Notes under the pieces: model-generated | What the model was told of the DNA's origin: nothing | The model's input: only the letters and a program-made list of their open reading frames with translations | The model's database searches: none | Part shown: positions 1-8,017 of the stretch, piece after piece | How positions within the stretch are numbered: position 1 is the first letter of the stretch | Layout of the letters: every line of letters begins with the position of its first letter | Position numbers and translations under genes: made by a program | Assembly (NCBI GenBank): GCA_902495245.1 | Contig: CABUWI010000002.1 | Span: 1-64,000 of the forward strand | DNA length: 64,000 nucleotides | Reading direction: 5' to 3' | Source of the DNA: an uncultured Porphyromonadaceae bacterium | GTDB lineage: Bacteria; Bacteroidota; Bacteroidia; Bacteroidales; Muribaculaceae

Positions 1-1301
1 AAAAAAGCGATTGCGCTTTGGCGGCGGAACTTGTCGGCATTGGTCGCGGCCTCGTCGTGAAGATTCTGACATTCTTCCCTGCTCCCGGCGAGTTCGGTCT
101 TTATCTGCGTCATCTCGTCAGAGAGCACTCTGAGGTTCATTTCAAGAGCCAAACGCCTGATGCGGTTGCGCGACAGAATCCACCGTACTGCAAAAACAGT
201 AGAAATGACGACGAGCAGACAGATTGTTGCCAACAGCCACATGACTTTCTTTTTCTCACGAAGAGAATGCTCTAATTTGACCGACTTACGGCTCTCATGG
301 TCAGATTGAACCTTCAGCAATGAACGTGAATTCAAGCGCGAAAACAAGTCATTCTGCATATCAATCACAGCATTGAGACTTGAAACAATCTCATCAGTAG
401 AACCGAGTCCTGATGCCAGACGCGACATTATAAAGTAACTGGCAATCGAATCTTCGGCAGAGCTACACCGTTCAAACACTCTGCAACTGTCTATATCTAT
501 ATTCAGATGCGTGAACTCGCCAGGGATAAGAGCTTGCATCGCTGAGATTTGTAAAGACGGCACATTCCCGTCTATCAGCATTTGCCGATATATGGAATCT
601 GCCGCCGGGTAATCGCCAATTCCGATGTTAGCTCGATACAACAGGTCTTGAATTTTATAACATATACCATATTTTATGGCAGCTGAATCTGCATAAAATT
701 TTGCTTCTTCGGAGTTGCCTAAACCTACAAAATAATTGGCGAGATTATAATATCCGTTTGAAATCCACTTTGCGCGATTGAGTGCTTTAGCATAAGTTAA
801 AGCTGAAGTTTCCCATTTGACCGCTTCTTCCATATTGTACGAATGGTCATAGAGGTTGGCCATCAGGGACTCGATGCGGCAGAGGTTGAGGGTGTCGTTA
901 AGGGCGAGGGCGATGTCGTGGGCCTCGAGGGCGCTTGCCAGGGCCGCCTCGTAGAAGCCGGCGTTGCGGTTGACGGTGCCCTTGTAGTGGAGGGCGAGCA
1001 TTCGGCGGCGATCGTCGGAAGAGTTGTCGTAGAAGTTTACGGCGATTGAGATTAGGGAGTCGTCGGTGAGGTCGATGTAGTTTTTGTCGTAGGCCTGCGA
1101 AAGGAGCAGGGCGTGGCGGGCGCGTGGCTCGCCGCTGAGGCGCGAGCCGTCGATGGTCTCGAGGAGGGTCAGGGCGGAGTCGGGCCGCGTCTCCATCAGC
1201 GCCTCGGCGCTGCGCAGCGCGCGCTCGGCCTCCGACGGCCGGCAGCCCGCCGCAAGAGCGACGAGCAACAGCGCCGAAAATATGTGCAACAAAGCTTTCA
1301 C
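1..1301 (-). CDS. TPR lipoprotein with one membrane segment (partial, 3' end off window)
   Basis: About 433 codons are visible and the gene runs off the left edge. A GTG start at 1301 gives a lipoprotein signal ending in a lipobox (LVALAAGC), followed by a helical TPR-like region (motif ALTLLETIDGSRLSGEPRA) that repeats for about 300 residues. A transmembrane helix (VMWLLATICLLVVISTVFAV) follows at about residue 350, then a charged coiled-coil-like segment at the edge. This matches the common Bacteroidales TPR membrane proteins that sense or signal at the envelope; some carry a C-terminal DNA-binding or kinase domain, which cannot be judged here. The start was chosen because it alone keeps the lipobox, and a TAACTTTG box lies only 5 nt upstream, so the mRNA may be leaderless. 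The frame is open throughout. Function is unknown. Confidence 0.72.
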   Translation of the reverse strand, partial: MKALLHIFSALLLVALAAGCRPSEAERALRSAEALMETRPDSALTLLETIDGSRLSGEPRARHALLLSQAYDKNYIDLTDDSLISIAVNFYDNSSDDRRRMLALHYKGTVNRNAGFYEAALASALEAHDIALALNDTLNLCRIESLMANLYDHSYNMEEAVKWETSALTYAKALNRAKWISNGYYNLANYFVGLGNSEEAKFYADSAAIKYGICYKIQDLLYRANIGIGDYPAADSIYRQMLIDGNVPSLQISAMQALIPGEFTHLNIDIDSCRVFERCSSAEDSIASYFIMSRLASGLGSTDEIVSSLNAVIDMQNDLFSRLNSRSLLKVQSDHESRKSVKLEHSLREKKKVMWLLATICLLVVISTVFAVRWILSRNRIRRLALEMNLRVLSDEMTQIKTELAGSREECQNLHDEAATNADKFRRQSAIAF

Positions 1302-1305
1302 ACCG

Positions 1306-1313
1306 CAAAGTTA
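1306..1313 (-). promoter_or_regulatory. -7 promoter box (TAACTTTG) of the TPR lipoprotein gene
   Basis: It matches the Bacteroidota -7 consensus TAnnTTTG on the minus strand, 5 nt before the GTG start at 1301. At that spacing the transcription start would fall on or beside the start codon. Confidence 0.6.
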
Positions 1314-1380
1314 CGCCAAAGCCTCCACCTGACCAAACTTTCCCGACAATTTTTCCCGCCGGGGTAACGGCCGCCCCAGG

Positions 1381-1474
1381 GTAGGGACGCACGGCCCATG
1401 CGTCCGCGATAACGACCAATAATGCAGCAATTTATGCATTCCGCAAAGCGGACGCACGAACCGTGCGTCCCTAC
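1381..1474. repeat. Inverted pair of a 27-nt palindromic dispersed repeat
   Basis: Two 27-nt units, 1381-1407 and 1448-1474, face each other. The core of each is GACGCACGGnnCnTGCGTCC, itself palindromic (GGACGCACG / CGTGCGTCC). The 40-nt spacer contains a weaker hairpin (AATGCA ... TGCATT). A third copy lies at 17679-17705. The element resembles bacterial REP/BIME-type intergenic repeats. It lies between the divergent TPR gene and mtgA. Confidence 0.7.
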
Positions 1475-1514
1475 AGGTGCGAGAAAAAGTTTTGGCGGAA
1501 TGGCGGGGAGGTTG

Positions 1515-1522
1515 TAACTTTG
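1515..1522 (+). promoter_or_regulatory. -7 promoter box (TAACTTTG) of mtgA
   Basis: A TAnnTTTG match 5 nt before the chosen mtgA ATG. It decides the start: an in-frame ATG at 1477 lies upstream of this box and would not be on the transcript. Confidence 0.6.
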
Positions 1523-1527
1523 CAGTC

Positions 1528-2199
1528 ATGTTTAGAGCTTTGAGGAAGGCGCTGAAGTGGGCGCTGATATTGTTTTTCGGGAGCACGGTGCTGGCCGTGG
1601 GTGTGTATCGGTTCGTGCCGGTGTGGATTACGCCGCTGATGGTCATCAGGGCCGTCTCGCCCAAGGGCGACTCGGAGGCCGGACGCGAGCGCCAGCGGCG
1701 GTGGCGCCACGACTGGGTGGCGCTTGACGAGATGTCGCCGTGGCTGCCTAAGGCGGTCGTGGCGTCGGAAGACGCGAATTTCTATGAGCACAACGGCTTC
1801 GACTTCAAGGCCATCGAAGAGGCCTATGAGGCCAATAACCGGGGGCGGCGCATGCGCGGCGCCTCGACCATCAGCCAGCAGACGGCGAAGAACGTGTTTC
1901 TCTGGCCGGGGCGCAGCTGGGTGCGCAAGGGGCTGGAGGCCTATTTCACGGTGCTCATCGAGCTGATGTGGCCCAAAGAGCGCATAATGGAGGTCTATCT
2001 CAACTCAATCGAGATGGGGCCGGGTATTTATGGCGCTCAGGCGGCGGCCGAGTTCTATTTTGACCGTTCGGCCGAGCGGCTGACCAAGCGCCAGGCGGCG
2101 CTGATTGCCGTGAGCCTGCCGAACCCGTTCAAGCGCAATCCGGCGCGTCCGTCAGCCTATCTGAGCCGCCGCGCGTCGACCATCTGCCGCTACATGTAG
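1528..2199 (+). CDS. mtgA: Monofunctional peptidoglycan glycosyltransferase (GT51)
   Basis: Polymerises lipid II into glycan strands at the cytoplasmic membrane. The 223-residue protein has one N-terminal membrane helix (about residues 8-30) and no transpeptidase domain, so it is MtgA rather than a class A PBP. GT51 signatures are present: the catalytic region ASEDANFYEHNGFD (Glu near residue 81), GASTISQQTAKNVFL, and KERIMEVYLNSIEMG with GIYGAQAAAEFYF. Length is close to E. coli MtgA. It is monocistronic and converges on xerD, sharing a 10-bp stop-codon palindrome. The start was chosen from the promoter position. Confidence 0.93.
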   Translation: MFRALRKALKWALILFFGSTVLAVGVYRFVPVWITPLMVIRAVSPKGDSEAGRERQRRWRHDWVALDEMSPWLPKAVVASEDANFYEHNGFDFKAIEEAYEANNRGRRMRGASTISQQTAKNVFLWPGRSWVRKGLEAYFTVLIELMWPKERIMEVYLNSIEMGPGIYGAQAAAEFYFDRSAERLTKRQAALIAVSLPNPFKRNPARPSAYLSRRASTICRYM

Positions 2200-3116
2200 G
2201 CGTCGTGGCGGCGGTTGCGGGGGTGGTGAAGCAGAATCTCCTCGCGCAGGCGGCTGCGGTCAATGTGAATGTAAATCTGGGTGGTTGCGATGCTTTCGTG
2301 GCCGAGCATCTGCTGGATTGCGCGCAGGTTGGCGCCACCTTCGAGCAGGTGGGAGGCGAAGCTGTGGCGCAGGGTGTGGGGCGAGACTTCGCGGCTGATG
2401 CCGGCGTCGGCGGCCAGCCGGCGCACGATGTCGAACACGCGCATGCGCGTGATGCGGCCGCCGGTGCGCGGGGCCAGGAAGACGTAGTTTTCCTCGCCGG
2501 GGCGAATCTTGCCGTCGGCGCGTTCGGCGAGCCACGCGCGCAGGGCGTCGGCCGTAACGTCGCCCAGCGGCACGAGGCGTTCTTTGTTGCCCTTGCCGAC
2601 GACGGCGAGATAGCCCTCGTCGAGATAGAGGCGGCTCACTTCGAGGTTGATGGCCTCGCTGACGCGGAGGCCGCAGCCATAGAGCGTCTCGATGAGTGCG
2701 CGGTCGCGCACGGCCTCGCGGGCGGCGGGATCGATGGCGGCAATCATGGCGTCGATTTCGTCGACCGAGAGCACCTCGGGCAGGTGAAGCCCTATCTGTG
2801 GCGGGGTGAGCAGTTGGGCGGGGTCGGCGTCGAGATAGTTTTCGAGAGTCAGAAAGCGGAACAGTGCGCGCAGCCCGCTGACAAGACGGCGCAGCGAGCG
2901 CGGCGAGAGGCCGAGCTCCATCTGGGCGGCCATGAAGCCGTGGAGGGTGTTGACGTCGACGGCGTCGAGCGGCGTTGACTGTTCGTCGAGAAAGTCGAGC
3001 AGCCGTCGGGCGTCGCGCAGGTAGGCCTGGTGCGAGTTGTCGGCGATGCCGGCCTCGAGCAGCATGTATGCGCCGAAGGCGTCGAGCAGCCGTCGGGAGG
3101 GCGGAATCTGCCTCAT
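2190..3116 (-). CDS. xerD: Site-specific tyrosine recombinase XerD
   Basis: A 308-residue tyrosine recombinase with an N-terminal SAM-like core-binding domain (about 10-95) and a C-terminal catalytic domain. The catalytic set is visible: Arg in GCGLRVSEAI, Lys in GKGNKERLVPLG, HTLRHSFASHLLEGG, His in MLGHESIATTQ, and the nucleophile Tyr in TQIYIHID. The ending SRLREEILLHHPRN is typical of XerC/XerD. XerD resolves chromosome dimers at dif with XerC. It is the last gene of a minus-strand operon and its ATG directly abuts the luxS stop codon. XerC versus XerD is judged from sequence feel only; XerD is favoured. Confidence 0.88.
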   Translation of the reverse strand: MRQIPPSRRLLDAFGAYMLLEAGIADNSHQAYLRDARRLLDFLDEQSTPLDAVDVNTLHGFMAAQMELGLSPRSLRRLVSGLRALFRFLTLENYLDADPAQLLTPPQIGLHLPEVLSVDEIDAMIAAIDPAAREAVRDRALIETLYGCGLRVSEAINLEVSRLYLDEGYLAVVGKGNKERLVPLGDVTADALRAWLAERADGKIRPGEENYVFLAPRTGGRITRMRVFDIVRRLAADAGISREVSPHTLRHSFASHLLEGGANLRAIQQMLGHESIATTQIYIHIDRSRLREEILLHHPRNRRHDAYM

Positions 3117-3599
3117 TCAGGCGGGATATTCGAGGTTTTCGGGCCGCGGGTCGGTCAGAATCTCGGTCAGGAAGCGCGAGGCGAGCGCCTTGGCTGCTGG
3201 GAGGTCGTTGAACGTGTAGTTGCCGCAGTCGCGCGCCGTGGCGCCGGGAATGTCGCCCTCGAAGCCGGCTATGAATTCGAAGCAGCGGCGCAGCAGCGGC
3301 AAGATGTCGGCCGGCTGCAGGCTGCCCTGCAAGATGAGATAGGAGCCGGTGCAGCAGCCCATGGGACCCCAGTAGACCACGCGGTCGGCCCACTCGGGGT
3401 CGTTGCGCAGAAAGGTGGCGGCGAGGTGTTCGATGGTGTGGAGCGCGCGGGGCGAGGCGGCGGGCTGACGGTTTGGCTCGGTGAGACGGACGTCGAAGGT
3501 AGTGAGCGCGTCGCCCGAGGGCGTTAGGTCGCGGCGGCTCACGTAGACGCCGCGCAGCAGGCGCACATGGTCGATGGTGAACGAGGCTATCTTTTTCAT
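3117..3599 (-). CDS. luxS: S-ribosylhomocysteine lyase (AI-2 synthesis)
   Basis: Cleaves S-ribosylhomocysteine to homocysteine and DPD, the precursor of autoinducer-2, completing SAH recycling after MtnN. The metal site is intact: HTIEH (His54, Glu57, His58) and Cys125 in ARDCGNY. The catalytic cysteine lies in PMGCCTGSY, where a second Cys stands where many LuxS proteins have Arg or Gln. Length (160 aa) is normal. The start overlaps the mtnN stop by 4 nt (ATGA), and its stop abuts xerD, so it is translationally coupled in the operon. Confidence 0.95.
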   Translation of the reverse strand: MKKIASFTIDHVRLLRGVYVSRRDLTPSGDALTTFDVRLTEPNRQPAASPRALHTIEHLAATFLRNDPEWADRVVYWGPMGCCTGSYLILQGSLQPADILPLLRRCFEFIAGFEGDIPGATARDCGNYTFNDLPAAKALASRFLTEILTDPRPENLEYPA

Positions 3600-4282
3600 T
3601 TCAGCTCGTCGAGAATAGCGCGGATAACGCCGAAGGTTTCGGCCGGGGCGGCGGTCCAGAACGAATCGTATTGCGCGCCGTTGTCGGCCACTTCGCCGGG
3701 AGTGTCGGAAATTACGCGCAGGCAGATGAAGTCGACGCCGAATCGGAAGCAGGTCTGCGCGATGGCGCCGCTCTCCATGTCGACGCCGACGGCGTCGGGA
3801 TAGAGCTGCAGGCAGCGGTCGACGGTTTCGCGGCGGTCAACGAAGATGTCGCCAGACACGACTGTGCCGAAGCGCACCTTTGGATTGCCGGTCAACGCCG
3901 GCAGCGCCAGCACGCGACGCGAGCCTTCGAAGAGCTGCGGGCAGCCGGCGGCCTGACCCCATTGCGTGCCCGGGCCGCACCAGACGTCGTGATAGCCCAC
4001 GGCGGTGGCGGCCACGATGTCGAGCACTCCGGCGCGGCCGCCGGTGCCGCCGGCAACGCCGGTGTTGATAATCAGGTCGGGGCTGAAAGCCTGAATCAGG
4101 GCGCGGCAGCCAAGGGCGGCGTTGACCTTGCCGATGCCGCATCTGGCCACGCAGACCTCCGTGGCGCCGATGCGGCCGGTGTGGAGCTCGAAGCCGTCGA
4201 CGGTCTGAGTAGAGGGGTTGTCAATGAGGGGCAGGAGGAGCTGCAGCTCCTTGTCCATGGCCACAATAAGTGCTATTTTCAT
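3596..4282 (-). CDS. mtnN: 5'-methylthioadenosine/S-adenosylhomocysteine nucleosidase
   Basis: Hydrolyses SAH and MTA to adenine plus the ribosyl product; the SAH branch feeds LuxS next door. The 228-residue protein starts MKIALIVAMDKELQLLLP, as expected for the MtnN/Pfs phosphorylase-like fold. It has the conserved NTGVAGG segment (about 75-81) and VDMESGAIAQTCFRFGV, which carries the substrate-binding MESGA motif, then LRVISD with the catalytic Asp. It overlaps both the upstream kinase gene and the downstream luxS gene by 4 nt. Confidence 0.95.
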   Translation of the reverse strand: MKIALIVAMDKELQLLLPLIDNPSTQTVDGFELHTGRIGATEVCVARCGIGKVNAALGCRALIQAFSPDLIINTGVAGGTGGRAGVLDIVAATAVGYHDVWCGPGTQWGQAAGCPQLFEGSRRVLALPALTGNPKVRFGTVVSGDIFVDRRETVDRCLQLYPDAVGVDMESGAIAQTCFRFGVDFICLRVISDTPGEVADNGAQYDSFWTAAPAETFGVIRAILDELK

Positions 4283-6414
4283 TTTGTGGGGATTGTGAAG
4301 ATGAAGCGGGCGCCCCCGCGGTGCGACGTGTCGAGCCGCAGGTCGGCTTTCAGGGCTTTGGCAATCATAGCGCTGTTTGCCAGGCCGAGGCCTGCGCCGC
4401 CCATTTCGGGGTTGAGCCTTTCGAAGCGCTCGAAAATCTTGTCGGCTTTATCGGCCGGAATGCCGATGCCGGTGTCGGTAACGGCAAAGGTGGCGGTGTC
4501 GTTATCGGAATCGACTGTGATGTCGAGCGTAATGGTGCCTTTGTCGGTGAACTTGGCGGCGTTCGACAGCAGGGCCAGCAGCACCGTGCCGACGCGGTGG
4601 GGGTCAGTGATGACGCACGTGTCGTTGCCTTCGGCATGGTTGACGACCAGCTTCACGTCGGGGCCTACCTGCGAACGGATGCTGTCAGCCGTTATGTCGC
4701 CGAGGGTGTTGACGTTGACCGGCGAGCGGTGAATCGTGAGCTTGTGGGCGTCAATCATCGAGAAGTTCTGAATGTCGTTGGCAATCTCTTTGATTATGCG
4801 CGAGTTGACGTCGATTATGTCGGCAAACTTGCGCAGGTATTTCTTGCCGTCGTCGCCGGCGTAGTCAATGATTATCTGCGAGTATTCGACAATGGCGTTG
4901 AGCGGCGTGATGACTTCATGGCCGACATAGGTTATGAGTTGCGATTTTTCGGTCTCGGCGTTGCGGGCGCTGTCGCGGGCGCTGATCAGGTCTTGCTGGG
5001 TGCGGAGCAGGTTGGCCTGCTCGTCTTTGAGGCGGCGGTTTGTGTGGGCAAGCTGCAGCGTGGCCCGATGGTAGCGGCGGTAGAGCACAAAGAAGACCAC
5101 GGCCAGAATTGAGGCGAGAATGCCGATTACGATGAGGGCAATGACGCGCGTGCGTTCGCGGGCAATGGCGGCATCGGCGTTTTCCTGACGCAGGGCGTTA
5201 ACGTCGTAGAGAATCTGAAGCTCGCGGGTGCGTTCGGCCGTTTTGTGGCTGATGTAATTCTCGAGCAGCTCCGAATTACGGGCCTCGGCGTCGCGCTTGA
5301 TGTCATCGGCTCCGGTCTTGGCGGCCACGTCAATCAGACGGCGCAGAAACAGGCGCTGGTTGATTACGCCGACGGCTTCGTCGGCCTGTTGCCTGACCAG
5401 CGGAAGCGCCTCTTCATAGCGCCCTTTTTTCAGCAGCATGCCCACTCTGACGGAGGGGTTGCGCGCAAAATCGGAGGCAATATCGGCGTTGCGGTCGCAC
5501 ATTGCAAGGACCTGACTGTAGAGCGAGTCGACTTCGGCCTCGGTCAACGACATGTAGTTGCGCATCATTCGCCTGATAATCACATAGCGCTGAACGTCAT
5601 AGTTCTTATAGTTGCGGCCGATGGCCTTATATCTCATCTCCATCTGCTCGATGTTTTTGAGCTGGTTGCGGTCGGCATCGATGCTTTTCTGCGGTTCGTC
5701 GCTATAAAGGTAGCCTATTGCGGCCTGCGAATTGAACTTGTTTTGCAGATAGTTGATGTTGTTTTTGGGCAGATTGTTGATTACGCGCTCGAGCTTGTCG
5801 AGATATTGCGTGAGCATCTGGCCGTTCAGTCCCCCTGAGAAGAACGAAACGAGCGTGAACAGCTGGGAAGCCTGTGTGTGGGGGTCAAGATGCTCGCCGT
5901 TATCGTTGAATTCGCGCAGATAGGCGCTCAGAAGGGCGTTGCGCTCGGATTCGTTGCGGAAGCGATAGGCCGACGCCTCGCATGCTTTCAGAAAGATTTT
6001 TGTCTGAGCCTTGTCTTCGCTGTCGGGAACGTCTTTGAGGCGTCGCAGCGCCTCGCGCACAATGGTGTCGTTTGACATTGCGGCGCCGTTGTTGCCCCAA
6101 TAGCGCAACGCATCGAGCTGAACGGTCGGATTCTTTGCGCGCCTGGCCGTGAAATAGAGCTGTCGGGCGCGAGACTGAATCTCATTGAACGAAGCGAGGT
6201 CAAGAAGGTCGTAGAGAATCGGAATGCTGTCTGCAGCGGTGCGCGCCGACGCCAGATGCAGGCGTATGGAATCAGCCAGGGCCTTCCTGTCGGAAGTCCT
6301 GATGCTCAGGTTGCCGTCAGACGCAGAGGCGTGCAGACAACATGACATTGCCAGCACAGCTGCTCCGCAAAGAAGCATTCTGAATTGACTCTTAACAATT
6401 TGCACACATTTCAT
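4279..6414 (-). CDS. TPR-fused sensor histidine kinase, first gene of the mtnN-luxS-xerD operon
   Basis: A 711-residue hybrid sensor. A signal peptide (about 1-30) is followed by a helical TPR-like periplasmic region (about 40-415) and a membrane helix (VIALIVIGILASILAVVFFV, about 421-443). A coiled coil leads to the kinase core: H-box GHEVITPLNAIVEYSQ near 497, N-box LLSNAAKFTDKGT, G1 TDTGIGIPADKADKIFERF and G2 GGAGLGLANSAMIAKAL. There is no receiver domain and no adjacent response regulator. An in-frame ATG at 6471 lies upstream of the -7 box at 6441-6448, so the ATG at 6414 was chosen. Its stop overlaps mtnN by 4 nt. The ligand is unknown; the link to AI-2 metabolism is inferred from gene order only. 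Confidence 0.88.
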   Translation of the reverse strand: MKCVQIVKSQFRMLLCGAAVLAMSCCLHASASDGNLSIRTSDRKALADSIRLHLASARTAADSIPILYDLLDLASFNEIQSRARQLYFTARRAKNPTVQLDALRYWGNNGAAMSNDTIVREALRRLKDVPDSEDKAQTKIFLKACEASAYRFRNESERNALLSAYLREFNDNGEHLDPHTQASQLFTLVSFFSGGLNGQMLTQYLDKLERVINNLPKNNINYLQNKFNSQAAIGYLYSDEPQKSIDADRNQLKNIEQMEMRYKAIGRNYKNYDVQRYVIIRRMMRNYMSLTEAEVDSLYSQVLAMCDRNADIASDFARNPSVRVGMLLKKGRYEEALPLVRQQADEAVGVINQRLFLRRLIDVAAKTGADDIKRDAEARNSELLENYISHKTAERTRELQILYDVNALRQENADAAIARERTRVIALIVIGILASILAVVFFVLYRRYHRATLQLAHTNRRLKDEQANLLRTQQDLISARDSARNAETEKSQLITYVGHEVITPLNAIVEYSQIIIDYAGDDGKKYLRKFADIIDVNSRIIKEIANDIQNFSMIDAHKLTIHRSPVNVNTLGDITADSIRSQVGPDVKLVVNHAEGNDTCVITDPHRVGTVLLALLSNAAKFTDKGTITLDITVDSDNDTATFAVTDTGIGIPADKADKIFERFERLNPEMGGAGLGLANSAMIAKALKADLRLDTSHRGGARFIFTIPTK

Positions 6415-6440
6415 GACATTAGTCCGCCATAATTTTGCCA

Positions 6441-6448
6441 CAAAATTA
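6441..6448 (-). promoter_or_regulatory. -7 promoter box (TAATTTTG) of the kinase-mtnN-luxS-xerD operon
   Basis: A TAnnTTTG match on the minus strand, 26 nt upstream of the ATG at 6414. It lies in the 164-bp intergenic region shared with the divergent mltF-like gene. Confidence 0.55.
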
Positions 6449-6578
6449 CCACAAAATTCGCTAACTGCCAAACATTTTCACGAAAAGTTACAGAAAAGTT
6501 ACAAAATCGGAATGCAAAACCGCCGGCCCCTGCCGTCGCGCCGAGAACAAATCGGTGGCCGGCGCAGTTTTTATTGTT

Positions 6579-7976
6579 ATGAAACGGATTGGATTTGCTC
6601 TTATGGCGGCAGTGGCGGCTCTGGGCGGTTGCGCGGGCAGCGTCGGCGGCGATGCGGGCGGCGAAAAGGTCGCCGTGCGCGACTACGGGCGCCTGCCCGA
6701 CACGTTGCGCGTGGGCACGCTCTATTCGCCGACGTCGTTCTTCATATATCGCGGCGACTCGCTCGGCATCGACTATGACATGGTGCGCTCACTGGCGCGA
6801 CAGTTGCACCGCCCCATGACGCTGACCGTGGGCCGCTCGATGGGGCGCCTTGTGGCCATGCTCGATTCGGGAAAGATTGACCTCATTGCCGCCGACGTGC
6901 CCGTTACGGCCGAATATGCCGGGCGCATATTGCCCTGCGGCTACGAGTCGACCACTCGCCAGGTGCTCGTGCAGCGCGTCGAGCCTGGCGACACGCCGGC
7001 CGTCAGCGATGTTACCCTCTTGCCGGGGCGCGATGTCTACGTTCTGCGCGATTCGAAATATGACTATCGCCTGCGCAACCTCAACGACGAGCTCGGGGGC
7101 GGCATCGCCATCAGGCGCCTTGACCCCGACTCGGTGGCGCCGGAAGACCTCGTAGACATGGTGGCCGACGGGCGCATACCCCTCGCCGTGCTCGACTCTG
7201 ACCTGGCCCGGCTTCACGGCGGATATCATGCCGACATCGATGCCTCGGTGGCCGTCTCGCTCGACCAGCGCGCAGCCTGGGCCGTCGCTCCGGCCGACAC
7301 GGTGCTCGCCGCCGCCGTCGACGCCTGGGCCGCATCGGCCGAGCCCACCGACGAGCGCGCCGACCTGCTCAAGCGCTACTATCAGCTCGAAAAAATGGAC
7401 GGCAATCTGACCTACGGAAAAATCGACTTCTCAGACGGCACAATCTCGCCGAAATATGACCCCCTGTTCAAGCGCTATGCGCCGCAAATCAACTGGGACT
7501 GGCGCATGCTCGCCGCCCAGGCCTACACCGAAAGCCGCTTCAACCCCCGCGCACGCTCGTTTGCCGGAGCGAGAGGGCTGATGCAGATAATGCCGCGCAC
7601 CGGCCGTAGCTACGGCCTGCGCAACGCCAACGACCCCGAGCAGTCAGTCAGGGCCGCCGTCAGCTATCTCGGCGACCTCAACGCCATGTTCGAGAGCCGC
7701 ATTCCCGACCCCATAGAGCGCCGCAAATTCATTCTGGCAAGCTATAACGCCGGCCAGGGACACATATTCGACGCCATGAGACTCGCCGAAAAATACGGAC
7801 TCGACCCCGCAAAGTGGGACGACAACGTCGAAAAAACCGTCCTCATGCTCGCAAATCCGCAACATTATAATGATAATGTCGTAAAATATGGCTATCTTCG
7901 CGGTCGGGAAACCCGCGACTATGTCGACCGGATTATCCGGCTCTACGACCTCGGCCGAACCGCCGTGCCCGTGTAA
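6579..7976 (+). CDS. mltF: MltF-like membrane-bound lytic murein transglycosylase
   Basis: A 465-residue outer-membrane lipoprotein (lipobox AALGGC near residue 16) with MltF architecture. An SBP_bac_3-like periplasmic binding domain spans about 40-270 (GTLYSPTSFFIYRGDSLGID ... ADVPVTAEYAGRI). An SLT domain spans about 300-440: the catalytic Glu sits in AYTESRFNPRA, followed by GARGLMQIMPRTG and ASYNAGQGHIFDAM. It cleaves peptidoglycan to 1,6-anhydro products. The start was chosen at the Met that opens the signal peptide, not the upstream in-frame codon at 6555. It is divergent from the sensor kinase. Confidence 0.9.
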   Translation: MKRIGFALMAAVAALGGCAGSVGGDAGGEKVAVRDYGRLPDTLRVGTLYSPTSFFIYRGDSLGIDYDMVRSLARQLHRPMTLTVGRSMGRLVAMLDSGKIDLIAADVPVTAEYAGRILPCGYESTTRQVLVQRVEPGDTPAVSDVTLLPGRDVYVLRDSKYDYRLRNLNDELGGGIAIRRLDPDSVAPEDLVDMVADGRIPLAVLDSDLARLHGGYHADIDASVAVSLDQRAAWAVAPADTVLAAAVDAWAASAEPTDERADLLKRYYQLEKMDGNLTYGKIDFSDGTISPKYDPLFKRYAPQINWDWRMLAAQAYTESRFNPRARSFAGARGLMQIMPRTGRSYGLRNANDPEQSVRAAVSYLGDLNAMFESRIPDPIERRKFILASYNAGQGHIFDAMRLAEKYGLDPAKWDDNVEKTVLMLANPQHYNDNVVKYGYLRGRETRDYVDRIIRLYDLGRTAVPV

Positions 7977-8017
7977 AACAGACTCAACTTAACATTAAAA
8001 AAATAAGACTGAAAAAA

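Noticed and set aside
1477..1527. Upstream ATG for mtgA
   Set aside because: It lies before the -7 box at 1515, so it would not be transcribed, and it adds 17 residues not seen in the family.
2205..4732. Long plus-strand open frames opposite xerD, mtnN and the kinase
   Set aside because: They are antisense shadows of GC-rich genes whose products carry intact catalytic motifs on the minus strand.
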